A stretch of DNA of 41,983 nt. Source: Nemertoderma westbladi (lineage: Eukaryota; Xenacoelomorpha; Nemertodermatida; Nemertodermatidae). The notes beneath the pieces were generated by a model. That model was not told where the DNA came from and made no database searches. It was given only the letters and a program-made list of their open reading frames with translations. The stretch covers positions 1-41,983 of the forward strand of contig JAUCBJ010006451.1 of NCBI GenBank assembly GCA_032718475.1. The letters are read 5' to 3'. The translations under genes and the position numbers were made by a program. Below are positions 22,501-34,345 of the stretch, one piece after another (position 1 is the stretch's first letter; each line of letters starts with the position of its first letter).

Positions 22501-25500
22501 TCAGCTGATCACATTTAAATCGACCTATAATTATACTTCGAATTAATTCACTGTCAGCTGATCACATTTAAATCGACCTATAATTATACGTCGAATTAAT
22601 TCACTGTCAGCAGATCACATTAAATCGACCTATAATTATACATTGAGATAATTCACTGTCAGCTGATCACATTTAAATCGACCTATAATTATACTTCAAA
22701 TTAATTCACTGTCAGCTGATCACATTTAAATCGACCTATAATTATACTTCGAATTAATTCACTGTCAGCTGATCACATTTAAATCGACCTATAATTATAC
22801 ATTGAGATAATTCACTGTCAGCTGATCACATTTAAATCGACCTATAATTATACATTGAGATAATTCACTGTCAGCTGATCACATTTAAATCGACCTATAA
22901 TTATACTTCGAATTAATTCACTGTCAGCTGATCACATTTAAATCGACCTATAATTATACGTCGAATTAATTCACTGTCAGCTGATCACATTTAAATCGAC
23001 CTATAATTATACATTGAGATAATTCACTGTCAGCTGATCACATTTAAATCGACCTATAATTATACTTCGAATTAATTCACTGTCAGCTGATCACATTTAA
23101 ATCGACCTATAATTATACTTCGAATTAATTCACTGTCAGCTCATCACATTTAAATCGACCTATAATTATACATTGAGATAATTCACTGTCAGCTGATCAC
23201 ATTTAAATCGACCTATAATTATACTTCGAATTAATTCACTGTCAGCTGATCACATTTAAATCGACCTATAATTATACTTCGAATTAATTCACTGTCAGCT
23301 CATCACATTTAAATCGACCTATAATTATACATTGAGATAATTCACTGTCAGCTGATCACATTTAAATCGACCTATAATTATACTTCGAATTAATTCACTG
23401 TCAGCTGATCACATTTAAATCGACCTATAATTATACTTCGAATTAATTCACTGTCAGCTGATCACATTTAAATCGACCTATAATTATACATTGAGATAAT
23501 TCACTGTCAGCTGATCACATTTAAATCGACCTATAATTATACTTCGAATTAATTCACTGTCAGCTGATCACATTTAAATCGACCTATAATTATACGTCGA
23601 ATTAATTCACTGTCAGCTGATCACATTTAAATCGACCTATAATTATACTTCGAATTAATTCACTGTCAGCTGATCACATTTAAATCGATCTATAATTATA
23701 CATTGAGATAATTCACTGTCAGCTGATCACATTTAAATCGACCTATAATTATACTTCGAATTAATTCACTGTCAGCTGATCACATTTAAATCGACCTATA
23801 ATTATACTTCGAATTAATTCACTGTCAGCTGATCACATTTAAATCGACCTATAATTATACATTGAGATAATTCACTGTCAGCTGATCACATTTAAATCGA
23901 CCTATAATTATACTTCGAATTAATTCACTGTCAGCTGATCACATTTAAATCGACCTATAATTATACATTGAGATAATTCACTGTCAGCTGATCACATTTA
24001 AATCGACCTATAATTATACTTCGAATTAATTCACTGTCAGCTGATCACATTTAAATCGACCTATAATTATACGTCGAATTAATTCACTGTCAGCTGATCA
24101 CATTTAAATCGACCTATAATTATACTTCAAATTAATTCACTGTCAGCTGATCACATTTAAATCGACCTATAATTATACTTCAAATTAATTCACTGTCAGC
24201 TGATCACATTTAAATCGACCTATAATTATACTTCGAATTAATTCACTGTCAGCTGATCACATTTAAATCGACCTATAATTATACATTGAGATAATTCACT
24301 GTCAGCTGATCACATTTAAATCGACCTATAATTATACATTGAGATAATTCACTGTCAGCTGATCACATTTAAATCGACCTATAATTATACTTCGAATTAA
24401 TTCACTGTCAGCTGATCACATTTAAATCGACCTATAATTATACGTCGAATTAATTCACTGTCAGCTGATCACATTTAAATCGACCTATAATTATACATTG
24501 AGATAATTCACTGTCAGCTGATCACATTTAAATCGACCTATAATTATACTTCGAATTAATTCACTGTCAGCTGATCACATTTAAATCGACCTATAATTAT
24601 ACTTCGAATTAATTCACTGTCAGCTCATCACATTTAAATCGACCTATAATTATACATTGAGATAATTCACTGTCAGCTGATCACATTTAAATCGACCTAT
24701 AATTATACTTCGAATTAATTCACTGTCAGCTGATCACAGATCACATTTAAATCGACCTATAATTATACTTCGAATTAATTCACTGTCAGCTGATCACATT
24801 TAAATCGACCTATAATTATACGTCGAATTAATTCACTGTCAGCTGATCACATTTAAATCGACCTATAATTATACATTGAGATAATTCACTGTCAGCTGAT
24901 CACATTTAAATCGACCTATAATTATACTTCGAATTAATTCACTGTCAGCTGATCACATTTAAATCGACCTATAATTATACGTCGAATTAATTCACTGTCA
25001 GCAGATCACATTAAATCGACCTATAATTATACATTGAGATAATTCACTGTCAGCTGATCACATTTAAATCGACCTATAATTATACTTCAAATTAATTCAC
25101 TGTCAGCTGATCACATTTAAATCGACCTATAATTATACTTCGAATTAATTCACTGTCAGCTGATCACATTTAAATCGACCTATAATTATACATTGAGATA
25201 ATTCACTGTCAGCTGATCACATTTAAATCGACCTATAATTATACATTGAGATAATTCACTGTCAGCTGATCACATTTAAATCGACCTATAATTATACTTC
25301 GAATTAATTCACTGTCAGCTGATCACATTTAAATCGACCTATAATTATACGTCGAATTAATTCACTGTCAGCTGATCACATTTAAATCGACCTATAATTA
25401 TACATTGAGATAATTCACTGTCAGCTGATCACATTTAAATCGACCTATAATTATACTTCGAATTAATTCACTGTCAGCTGATCACATTTAAATCGACCTA

Positions 25501-25700
25501 TAATTATACTTCGAATTAATTCACTGTCAGCTCATCACATTTAAATCGACCTATAATTATACATTGAGATAATTCACTGTCAGCTGATCACATTTAAATC
25601 GACCTATAATTATACTTCGAATTAATTCACTGTCAGCTGATCACATTTAAATCGACCTATAATTATACTTCGAATTAATTCACTGTCAGCTGATCACATT
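18814..25700. repeat. Higher-order repeat: 2,391-bp block (45 monomers), three marker copies
   Basis: A 7-bp tandem duplication (TGATCACAGATCACATTT) occurs at 19951, 22342 and 24733 (position of ATCACAGATC). A CAGCAGATCACATTAAATCG variant occurs at 20217, 22608 and 24999. All four spacings are exactly 2,391 bp. 45 x 53 = 2,385; plus the 7-bp duplication, minus the 1-bp deletion in the CAGCAG monomer, gives 2,391. The order of GTCG, ATTGAG, TTCAAA and GCTCATC variants repeats with the markers, apart from a 3-monomer (159-bp) loss and gain in the middle copy. Limits are approximate. Confidence 0.9.
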
Positions 25701-26809
25701 TAAATCGACCTATAATTATACATTGAGATAATTCACTGTCAGCTGATCACATTTAAATCGACCTATAATTATACTTCGAATTAATTCACTGTCAGCTGAT
25801 CACATTTAAATCGACCTATAATTATACGTCGAATTAATTCACTGTCAGCTGATCACATTTAAATCGACCTATAATTATACATTGAGATAATTCACTGTCA
25901 GCTGATCACATTTAAATCGACCTATAATTATACTTCGAATTAATTCACTGTCAGCTGATCACATTTAAATCGACCTATAATTATACTTCGAATTAATTCA
26001 CTGTCAGCTCATCACATTTAAATCGACCTATAATTATACTTCGAATTAATTCACTGTCAGCTGATCACATTTAAATCGACCTATAATTATACGTCGAATT
26101 AATTCACTGTCAGCTGATCACATTTAAATCGACCTATAATTATACTTCGAATTAATTCACTGTCAGCTGATCACATTTAAATCGACCTATAATTATACTT
26201 CGAATTAATTCACTGTCAGCTCATCACATTTAAATCGACCTATAATTATACATTGAGATAATTCACTGTCAGCTGATCACATTTAAATCGACCTTTAATT
26301 ATACTTCGAATTAATTCACTGTCAGCTGATCACATTTAAATCGACCTATAATTATACGTCGAATTAATTCACTGTCAGCTGATCACACTTAAATCGACCT
26401 ATAATTATACTTCGAATTAATTCACTGTCAGCTGATCACATTTAAATCGACCTATAATTATACTTCGAATTAATTCACTGTCAGCTGATCACATTTAAAT
26501 CGACCTATAATTATACGTCGAATTAATTCACTGTCAGCTAATCACATTTAAATCGACCTATAATTATACTTCGAATTAATTCACTGTCAGCTGATCACAT
26601 TTAAATCGACCTATAATTATACGTCGAATTAATTCACTGTCAGCTGATCACATTTAAATCGACCTATAATTATACTTCGAATTAATTCACTGTCAGCTGA
26701 TCACATTTAAATCGACCTATAATTATACTTCGAATTAATTCACTGTCAGCTGATCACATTTAAATCGACCTATAATTATACATTGAGATAATTCACTGTC
26801 AGCTGATCA

Positions 26810-28560
26810 CATTTAAATAGACCTATAATTATACTTCGAATTAATTCACTGTCAGCTGATCACATTTAAATCGACCTATAATTATACGTCGAATTAATTC
26901 ACTGTCAGCTGATCACATTTAAATCGACCTATAATTATACTTCGAATTAATTCACTGTCAGCTGATCACATTTAAATCGACCTATAATTATACTTCGAAT
27001 TAATTCACTGTCAGCTGATCACATTTAAATCGACCTATAATTATACTTCGAATTAATTCACTGTCAGCTGATCACATTTAAATCGACCTATAATTATACT
27101 TCGAATTAATTCACTGTCAGCTGATCACATTTAAATCGACCTATAATTATACATTGAGATAATTCACTGTCAGCTGATCACATTTAAATAGACCTATAAT
27201 TATACTTCGAATTAATTCACTGTCAGCTGATCACATTTAAATCGACCTATAATTATACATTGAGATAATTCACTGTCAGCTGATCACATTTAAATAGACC
27301 TATAATTATACTTCGAATTAATTCACTGTCAGCTGATCACATTTAAATCGACCTATAATTATACATTGAGATAATTCACTGTCAGCTGATCACATTTAAA
27401 TAGACCTATAATTATACTTCGAATTAATTCACTGTCAGCTGATCACATTTAAATCGACCTATAATTATACATTGAGATAATTCACTGTCAGCTGATCACA
27501 TTTAAATAGACCTATAATTATACTTCGAATTAATTCACTGTCAGCTGATCACATTTAAATCGACCTATAATTATACATTGAGATAATTCACTGTCAGCTG
27601 ATCACATTTAAATCGACCTATAATTATACATTGAGATAATTCACTGTCAGCTGATCACATTTAAATAGACCTATAATTATACTTCGAATTAATTCACTGT
27701 CAGCTGATCACATTTAAATCGACCTATAATTATACTTCGAATTAATTCACTGTCAGCTGATCACATTTAAATCGACCTATAATTATACTTCGAATTAATT
27801 CACTGTCAGCTGATCACATTTAAATCGACCTATAATTATACATTGAGATAATTCACTGTCAGCTGATCACATTTAAATAGACCTATAATTATACTTCGAA
27901 TTAATTCACTGTCAGCTGATCACATTTAAATCGACCTATAATTATACGTCGAATTAATTCACTGTCAGCTGATCACATTTAAATCGACCTATAATTATAC
28001 TTCGAATTAATTCACTGTCAGCTGATCACATTTAAATCGACCTATAATTATACTTCGAATTAATTCACTGTCAGCTGATCACATTTAAATCGACCTATAA
28101 TTATACATTGAGATAATTCACTGTCAGCTGATCACATTTAAATAGACCTATAATTATACTTCGAATTAATTCACTGTCAGCTGATCACATTTAAATCGAC
28201 CTATAATTATACGTCGAATTAATTCACTGTCAGCTGATCACATTTAAATCGACCTATAATTATACTTCGAATTAATTCACTGTCAGCTGATCACATTTAA
28301 ATCGACCTATAATTATACTTCGAATTAATTCACTGTCAGCTGATCACATTTAAATCGACCTATAATTATACATTGAGATAATTCACTGTCAGCTGATCAC
28401 ATTTAAATAGACCTATAATTATACTTCGAATTAATTCACTGTCAGCTGATCACATTTAAATCGACCTATAATTATACGTCGAATTAATTCACTGTCAGCT
28501 GATCACATTTAAATCGACCTATAATTATACTTCGAATTAATTGATCACATTTAAATCGAC
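26810..28560. repeat. Short higher-order repeats: 106-bp dimers and 265-bp pentamers
   Basis: The AAATAGACC variant, preceded by an ATTGAGATA-ended monomer, recurs at 27186, 27292, 27398 and 27504 (106 bp = 2 monomers), and at 27875, 28140 and 28405 (265 bp = 5 monomers). This part of the array uses different variants from the 1,856- and 2,391-bp blocks. Confidence 0.85.
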
Positions 28561-30710
28561 CTATAATTATACTTCGAATTAATTCACTGTCAGCTGATCA
28601 CATTTATATCGACCTATAATTATACTTCGAATTAATTCACTGTAAGCTGATCACATTTAAATCGACCTATAATTATACGTCGAATTAATTCACTGTCAGC
28701 TGATCACATTTAAATCGACCTATAATTATACTTCGAATTAATTCACTGTAAGCTGATCACATTTAAATCGACCTATAATTATACGTCGAATTAATTCACT
28801 GTCAGCTGATCACATTTAAATCGACCTATAATTATACTTCGAATTAATTCACTGTCAGCTGATCACATTTAAATCGACCTATAATTATACTTCGAATTAA
28901 TTCACTGTCAGCTGATCACATTTAAATCGACCTATAATTATACATTGAGATAATTCACTGTCAGCTGATCACATTAAAATCGACCTATAATTATACTTCG
29001 AATTAATTCACTGTCAGCTGATCACATTTAAATCGACCTATAATTATACGTCGAATTAACTCACTGTCAGCTGATCACATTTAAATCGACCTATAATTAT
29101 ACTTCGAATTAATTCACTGTCAGCTGATCACATTTAAATCGACCTATAATTATACTTCGAATTAATTCACTGTCAGCTGATCACATTTAAATCGACCTAT
29201 AATTATACTTCGAATTAATTCACTGTCAGCTGATCACATTTAAATCGACCTATAATTATACTTCGAATTAATTCACTGTCAGCTGATCACATTTAAATCG
29301 ACCTATAATTATACTTCGAATTAATTCACTGTCAGCTGATCACATTTAAATCGACCTATAATTATACTTCGAATTAATTCACTGTAAGCTGATCACATTT
29401 AAATCGACCTATAATTATACATTGAGATAATTCACTGTCAGCTGATCACATTTAAATCGACCTATAATTATACTTCGAATTAATTCACTGTCAGCTGATC
29501 ACATTTAAATCGACCTATAATTATACTTCTAATTAATTCATTGTCAGCTGATCACATTTAAATCGACCTATAATTATACTTCGAATTAATTCACTGTCAG
29601 CTGATCACATTTAAATCGACCTATAATTATACTTCGAATTAATTCACTGTAAGCTGATCACATTTAAATCGACCTATAATTATACTTCGAATTAATTCAC
29701 TGTCAGCTGATCACATTTAAATCGACCTATAATTATACTTCGAATTAATTCACTGTAAGCTGATCACATTTAAATCGACCTATAATTATACGTCGAATTA
29801 ATTCACTGTCAGCTGATCACACTTAAATCGACCTATAATTATACTTCGAATTAATTCACTGTCAGCTGATCACATTTAAATCAACCTATAATTATACGTC
29901 GAATTAATTCACTGTCAGCTGATCACATTTAAATCGAACTATAATTATACTTCGAATTAATTCACTGTCAGCTGATCACATTTAAATCGACCTATAATTA
30001 TACTTCGAATTAATTCACTGTCAGCTGATCACATTTAAATCGACATATAATTATACATTGAGATAATTCACTGTCAGCTGATCACATTTAAATCGACCTA
30101 TAATTATACTTCGAATTAATTCACTGTCAGCTGATCACATTTAAATCGACCTATAATTATACGTCGAATTAATTCACTGTCAGCTGATCACATTTAAATC
30201 GACCTATAATTATACTTCGAATTAATTCACTGTCAGCTGATCACATTTAAATCGACCTATAATTATACGTCGAATTAATTCACTGTCAGCTGATCACATT
30301 TAAATCGACCTATAATTATACATTGAGATAATTCACTGTCAGCTGATCACATTTAAATCGATCTATAATTATACTTCGAATTAATTCACTGTCAGCTGAT
30401 CACATTTAAATCGACCTATAATTATACGTCGAATTAATTCACTGTCAGCTGATCACATTTAAATTGACCTATAATTATACTTCGAATTAATTCACTGTCA
30501 GCTGGTCACATTTAAATCGACCTATAATTATACGTCGAATTAATTCACTGTCAGCTGATCACATTTAAATCGACCTATAATTATACGTCGAATTAATTCA
30601 CTGTCAGCTGATCACATTTAAATCGATCTATAATTATACTTCGAATTAATTCACTGTCAGCTGATCACATTTAAATCGACCTATAATTATACTTCGAATT
30701 AATTCACTGT

Positions 30711-31500
30711 CAGCTTATCACATTTAAATCGACCTTATACGTCGTATTAATTCACTGTCAGCTGATCACATTTAAATCGACCTATAATTATACGTCGAAT
30801 TAATTCACTGTCAGCTGATCACATTTAAATCGACCTATAATTATACATTGAGATAATTCACTGTCAGCTGATCACATTTAAATCGACCTATAATTATACT
30901 TCGAATTAATTCACTGTCAGCTGATCACATTTAAATCGACCTATAATTATACTTCGAATTAATTCACTGTCAGCTTATCACATTTAAATCGACCTTATAC
31001 GTCGTATTAATTCACTGTCAGCTGATCACATTTAAATCGACCTATAATTATACGTCGAATTAATTCACTGTCAGCTGATCACATTTAAATCGACCTATAA
31101 TTATACATTGAGATAATTCACTGTCAGCTGATCACATTTAAATCGATCTATAATTATACTTCGAATTAATTCACTGTCAGCTGATCACATTTAAATCGAC
31201 CTATAATTATACATTGAGATAATTCACTGTCAGCTGATCACATTTAAATCGACCTATAATTATACTTCGAATTAATTCACTGTCAGCTGATCACATTTAA
31301 ATAGACCTATAATTATACGTCGAAATAATTCAAAGTCAGCTGATCACATTTAAATCGACCTATAATTATACTTCGAATTAATTCACTGTCAGCTGATCAC
31401 ATTTAAATCGACCTATAATTATACTTCGAATTAATTCACTGTCAGCTGATCACATTTAAATAGACCTATAATTATACGTCGAAATAATTCAAAGTCAGCT
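30711..31500. repeat. Local duplications near the right end of the array
   Basis: A monomer with CAGCTTATCACATTTAAATC and a 5-bp internal deletion (CGACCTTATACGTCG) occurs at 30711 and 30971. The 260-bp spacing is 5 monomers minus that 5-bp deletion. The variant CAAAGTCAGCTG occurs at 31331 and 31490, 159 bp (3 monomers) apart. Confidence 0.85.
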
Positions 31501-32170
31501 GATCACATTTAAATCGACCTATAATTATACTTCGAATTAATTCACTGTCAGCTGATCACATTTAACTCGATCTATAATTATACTTCGAATTAATTCACTG
31601 TCAGCTGATCACATTTAAATCGACCTATAATTATACGTCGAAATAATTCACTGTCGGCTGATCACATTTAATACGACCTATAATTATACTTCGAATTAAT
31701 TCACTGTCAGCTGATCACATTTAAATCGACCTATAATTATACGTCGAATTAATTCACTGTCAGCTGATCACATTTAAATCGACCTATAATTATACTTCGA
31801 ATTAATTCACTGTCAGCTGATCACATTTAAATCGACCTATAATTATACGTCGAATTAATTCACTGTCAGCTGATCACATTTAAATCGACCTATAATTATG
31901 CGTCGAAATAATTCGCTGTCAGCTGATCACATTTAAATCGACCTATAATTATACTTCGAATTAATTCACTGTCAGGTGATCACATTTAAATCGACCTATA
32001 ATTATACTTCGAATTAATTCACTGTCAGCTGATCACATTTAAATCGACCTATAATTATACGTCGAATTAAGTCACTGTCAGCTGAACACATTTAAATCGA
32101 CCTATAATTATGCGTCGAAATAATTCGCTGTCAGCTGATCACATTTAATACGAGCTATAATAATTATAGG

Positions 32171-32422
32171 TCGATATAATTCACTGTCTCATTTAAAACC
32201 ACCTATAATTATCGGTTGAAATAATTAAATATCAAGCAAAATAATTCAACAGAAAACATGTTTTAAATCAACCTATAATATTAAGCAAAATAATGCAGTT
32301 TTGAAACATTATTTAAATCGATCAAAAATATCAAGCGAAATAATTAAGTTGAAAACATTATTTAAAACAACTAATAATATCAATCGAAATAATTCACCAT
32401 GGCAAAAATCATTTAAAACGAC
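32171..32422. repeat. Degenerate right edge of the satellite
   Basis: Four to five strongly diverged monomers continue the array. ATTTAAATCG-like words (TTTTAAATCA, ATTTAAATCG, ATTTAAAACA, ATTTAAAACG) recur every 50-60 bp, each followed by a shortened or altered middle and a CGAAATAATTCA-like end. The tandem pattern fades out by 32422. Confidence 0.85.
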
Positions 32423-33039
32423 GAGCGAGACGAAATCCGGGTGGTCCTGAGTCCCATAGCACGGGGAATGGAGAAGACGTCTTTCGAGGTAATTATCGCG
32501 AATTGAAATCTTTATTTGATCAGCTCGACCAAGAGGAGCGATAATCCATTCATCAGTATCGTCGCATATAGGCTCTACGATGTGAGTTTACAACATCGGA
32601 GCATCCACAACTAAATTGGGGTTGGAGATGTCGGTGTCGAGAGGTATCGGTCGGGTTTGACTGTAAGCGACACCGAAAACGCTTTACAGACCCAGACGCG
32701 TGAATACGTGCTTTACTTTGGAACCCTTCCATTAAAGTCTGGACCGCGGGTTGGACCAAAGAAGCTGATTCGCGTTCGTCGTTCAATCGTCCACGCTACG
32801 TCCGCTCTTCGTCCACACGTCCATACGGGGCGACATACTCTGAGAGTGAGTTTGGCAGATTCACCAGTGAGATCAGCCGTTATCGTATCCATCATCTCCG
32901 CATGCTGTCCCGAGAACCTCGTTTATCGGAAGAGGGTGTTTCAACATATCGAGGTGCGAGTTTGAATATATGACTGCAACGGAGGTAGGCGGATGTCACC
33001 TCCAGACAGCCACACACCGCAACACAGTCCCTGACCGAC
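32423..33039. other. GC-richer unique stretch between the satellite and the minisatellite
   Basis: About 600 bp with many CpGs and no visible repeats, unlike everything around it. The composition resembles coding or CpG-island DNA. A donor-like TTTCGAGGTAATT at about 32483 and an acceptor-like GCTTTACAG at about 32690 could bound an intron. No protein family was recognised. Confidence 0.5.
32704..32973 (+). CDS. Possible exon or small ORF of unknown function
   Basis: An open frame of 89 codons without an ATG near its start runs from a stop at 32701 to TGA at 32971. It is preceded at about 32690 by an acceptor-like CTTTACAG, but the joined frame would meet the TGA at 32701, so that splice does not serve this frame. 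The translation contains NPSIKVWTAGW, RSSSTRPYGATYSESEFGRF, and REPRLSEEGVSTYRGASLNI. It is rich in Arg, Ser and Tyr and looks less random than the overlapping frames, one of which (ATG 32657, 102 codons) is longer but unremarkable. I do not recognise a family. It may be chance in GC-rich DNA. Confidence 0.2.
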   Translation: MRALLWNPSIKVWTAGWTKEADSRSSFNRPRYVRSSSTRPYGATYSESEFGRFTSEISRYRIHHLRMLSREPRLSEEGVSTYRGASLNI

Positions 33040-33202
33040 TCAAACGGCATTCTAACATACCCAAACGCCACCCAAACGGCATTCTAACATACCCAAACGG
33101 CATTATAACATAACCAAACGCCACTCTAACGGCATTCTACCTTACCCAAACGCCACTCAAACAGCATTCTAACATACCCAAACGCCACCCAAACGGCATT
33201 CT

Positions 33203-34217
33203 AACATACCCAACTACTACTACTACTAGGATCGGCATGCAGCATTGCAGCTGCATTTTTAAGAATGCTGTGCCGGCTTGTCGACAAAATTGCACCGCCA
33301 CAACTCCCTATCACCCATGACATTTGCTAGATCATCCGCATCTTGAAGGCCAGTGTCCTTTAAGATGCGTTTCAAGAAAGTCATGGGCTGTCCACCATGC
33401 TTATTCACTCCATGAGGCTGCCAAAGTACAAGATTATGCACTGGCTGGTCCTCACGGCGAAAACAATGTCCTGCAAAGCGGAGGCGATTTTGTTCTAGTG
33501 TCAAGCTTGGGGGAACCAATGAGACACCTCCAATGTTATATCTATATAGTGTCTGGTTGGAGATGAGTGCATTGTACTTGACACAATGAACCCGGCGTAG
33601 CATTCTTGTGAATGTGCCATCCAGAGATTTGGTGTCCTTAGCAGTTAGAGCCCAGCATGGACTCCCATAGAGGAGTACTGGAACTACTGCTGCTCTAAAT
33701 AATCGGACCTAAGTTTCCGATTAATTCTCGATGACTTCCAAATCATGGAAAGCCTATTCAAGGCTGCCCATGCCTTTCCCTTACGCATTCGAAGGTCCTC
33801 ATCTGACTTCCGGATCCATGATCCCAGGTAACAGAAGTCATCCACATGCTCAAGCATACCATCTTTTGAGCTTATGCTCATCCGATCAGAGACTTGCTGA
33901 GGACTTTCAAAGTTAACTGTCAAAATTTTGGACTTTCTAGAGTTAATAAAAAGACCAACACTAGAAGCAGCATGTTCTAATGAGCTGAGGAGCCGTTGGG
34001 CTCCTTCTAGTGATTCTGAGAGTACTCCTAAGTCATCAGCAAAGTCTAGATCAGTTAGGTACTTGGCCCTGGCAGGATTTCCTCGACTTCTGGAGCCAGT
34101 AGGTGGAGTTATCATCACCCCATCATCATTATGATGATCTAAGGACATGCGTAAGAACATAAGAATGGTGCAAGTGTGTCTCCCTGGAGGACGCCCCATT
34201 GGGGAGAACATACCCAA
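33203..34217 (-). mobile_element. RTE-like retrotransposon, right copy, with 11-bp target-site duplication
   Basis: The element spans 33214-34206, with AACATACCCAA at 33203-33213 and 34207-34217. Because the site lies in a tandem repeat, the duplication could be partly the array's own periodicity. The 3' end is on the left: a (CTA)n tail (TAGs on the element strand), a 3'UTR of only about 45 bp and the RT stop codon at about 33259. The 5' end is truncated within the RT domain. The same 3' sequence occurs at 5894 and 14141, so this is a multicopy family. Confidence 0.85.
33259..34206 (-). pseudogene. RTE-like reverse transcriptase, C-terminal two thirds, frameshifted
   Basis: Minus-strand frames cover RT motifs GVLQGDTLAPFL (near 34170), then, after a frameshift, YLTDLDFADDLGVLSESLEG (the catalytic ADD as FADD), SVGLFINSRKSKIL and FCYLGSWIRKSDEDL. 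Another frameshift near 33650-33690 leads to VPVLLYGSPCWAL, QNRLRFAGHCFRRED and the final RELWRCNFVDKPAQHS. The order and spacing fit the non-LTR RT thumb and C-terminal region of RTE-type elements. The N-terminal endonuclease and the fingers are absent by 5' truncation. The left copy at 14141-15402 encodes parts of the same protein. Confidence 0.8.
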
Positions 34218-34345
34218 ACGGCATTATAACATACCCAAACGCCACCCAAACGGCATTATAACATACCCAAACGCCACCCAAACGGCATTCTAATATACCC
34301 AAACGTCACCCAAACGGCAGTCTAACATACCCAAACGCCAAACGT

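Larger units (their letters stand above)
15429..32170. repeat. 53-bp satellite array, about 315 monomers (16.7 kb)
   Basis: Tandem head-to-tail monomers of exactly 53 bp. Each reads, in order, ATTCACTG, TCAGCTGATCACATTTAAAT, CGACC, TATAATTATAC, and a variable end. Three main variants differ at that end: TTCGAATTA (most common), GTCGAATTA, and ATTGAGATA. Minor variants include TTCAAATTA, GTAAGCTG, GCTCATCAC, AAATAGACC and TTCTAATTA. Variants recur in fixed order, giving higher-order repeats (see separate entries). No coding potential is present. Each monomer holds an E-box core CAGCTG and one or two CpGs. Monomer identity is high in the interior and falls near the right end. Confidence 0.99.
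33040..34345. repeat. Minisatellite, unit about 32 bp, split by an RTE insertion
   Basis: Tandem copies built from AAACGCCACCC, AAACGGCATTCTAACATACC and shortened versions. They run from about 33040 to 33213 and resume from 34207 to 34345. The interruption is the right-hand RTE-like element, flanked by AACATACCCAA on both sides, so the array existed before the insertion. Confidence 0.85.

Noticed and set aside
15429-32170. CRISPR-like array
   Set aside because: There are no unique spacers between direct repeats; monomers are contiguous tandem units in animal DNA.
15429-32170. Hammerhead ribozyme within the satellite, as in some invertebrate satellites
   Set aside because: The conserved CTGATGA and GAAA cores are absent on both strands of the monomer.
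15429-32170. Telomeric or rDNA spacer array
   Set aside because: The monomer has no TTAGGG-like content, and no rRNA sequence flanks the array.
32657-32965. 102-codon plus-strand ORF starting with ATG
   Set aside because: It overlaps other open frames in GC-rich DNA; composition and lack of motifs argue for chance. The alternative frame is listed at low confidence.
14141-34206. The two RTE copies as long terminal repeats of one giant element enclosing the satellite
   Set aside because: Each copy has its own target-site duplication, they are truncated at different points, and they are non-LTR elements, so they are independent insertions.
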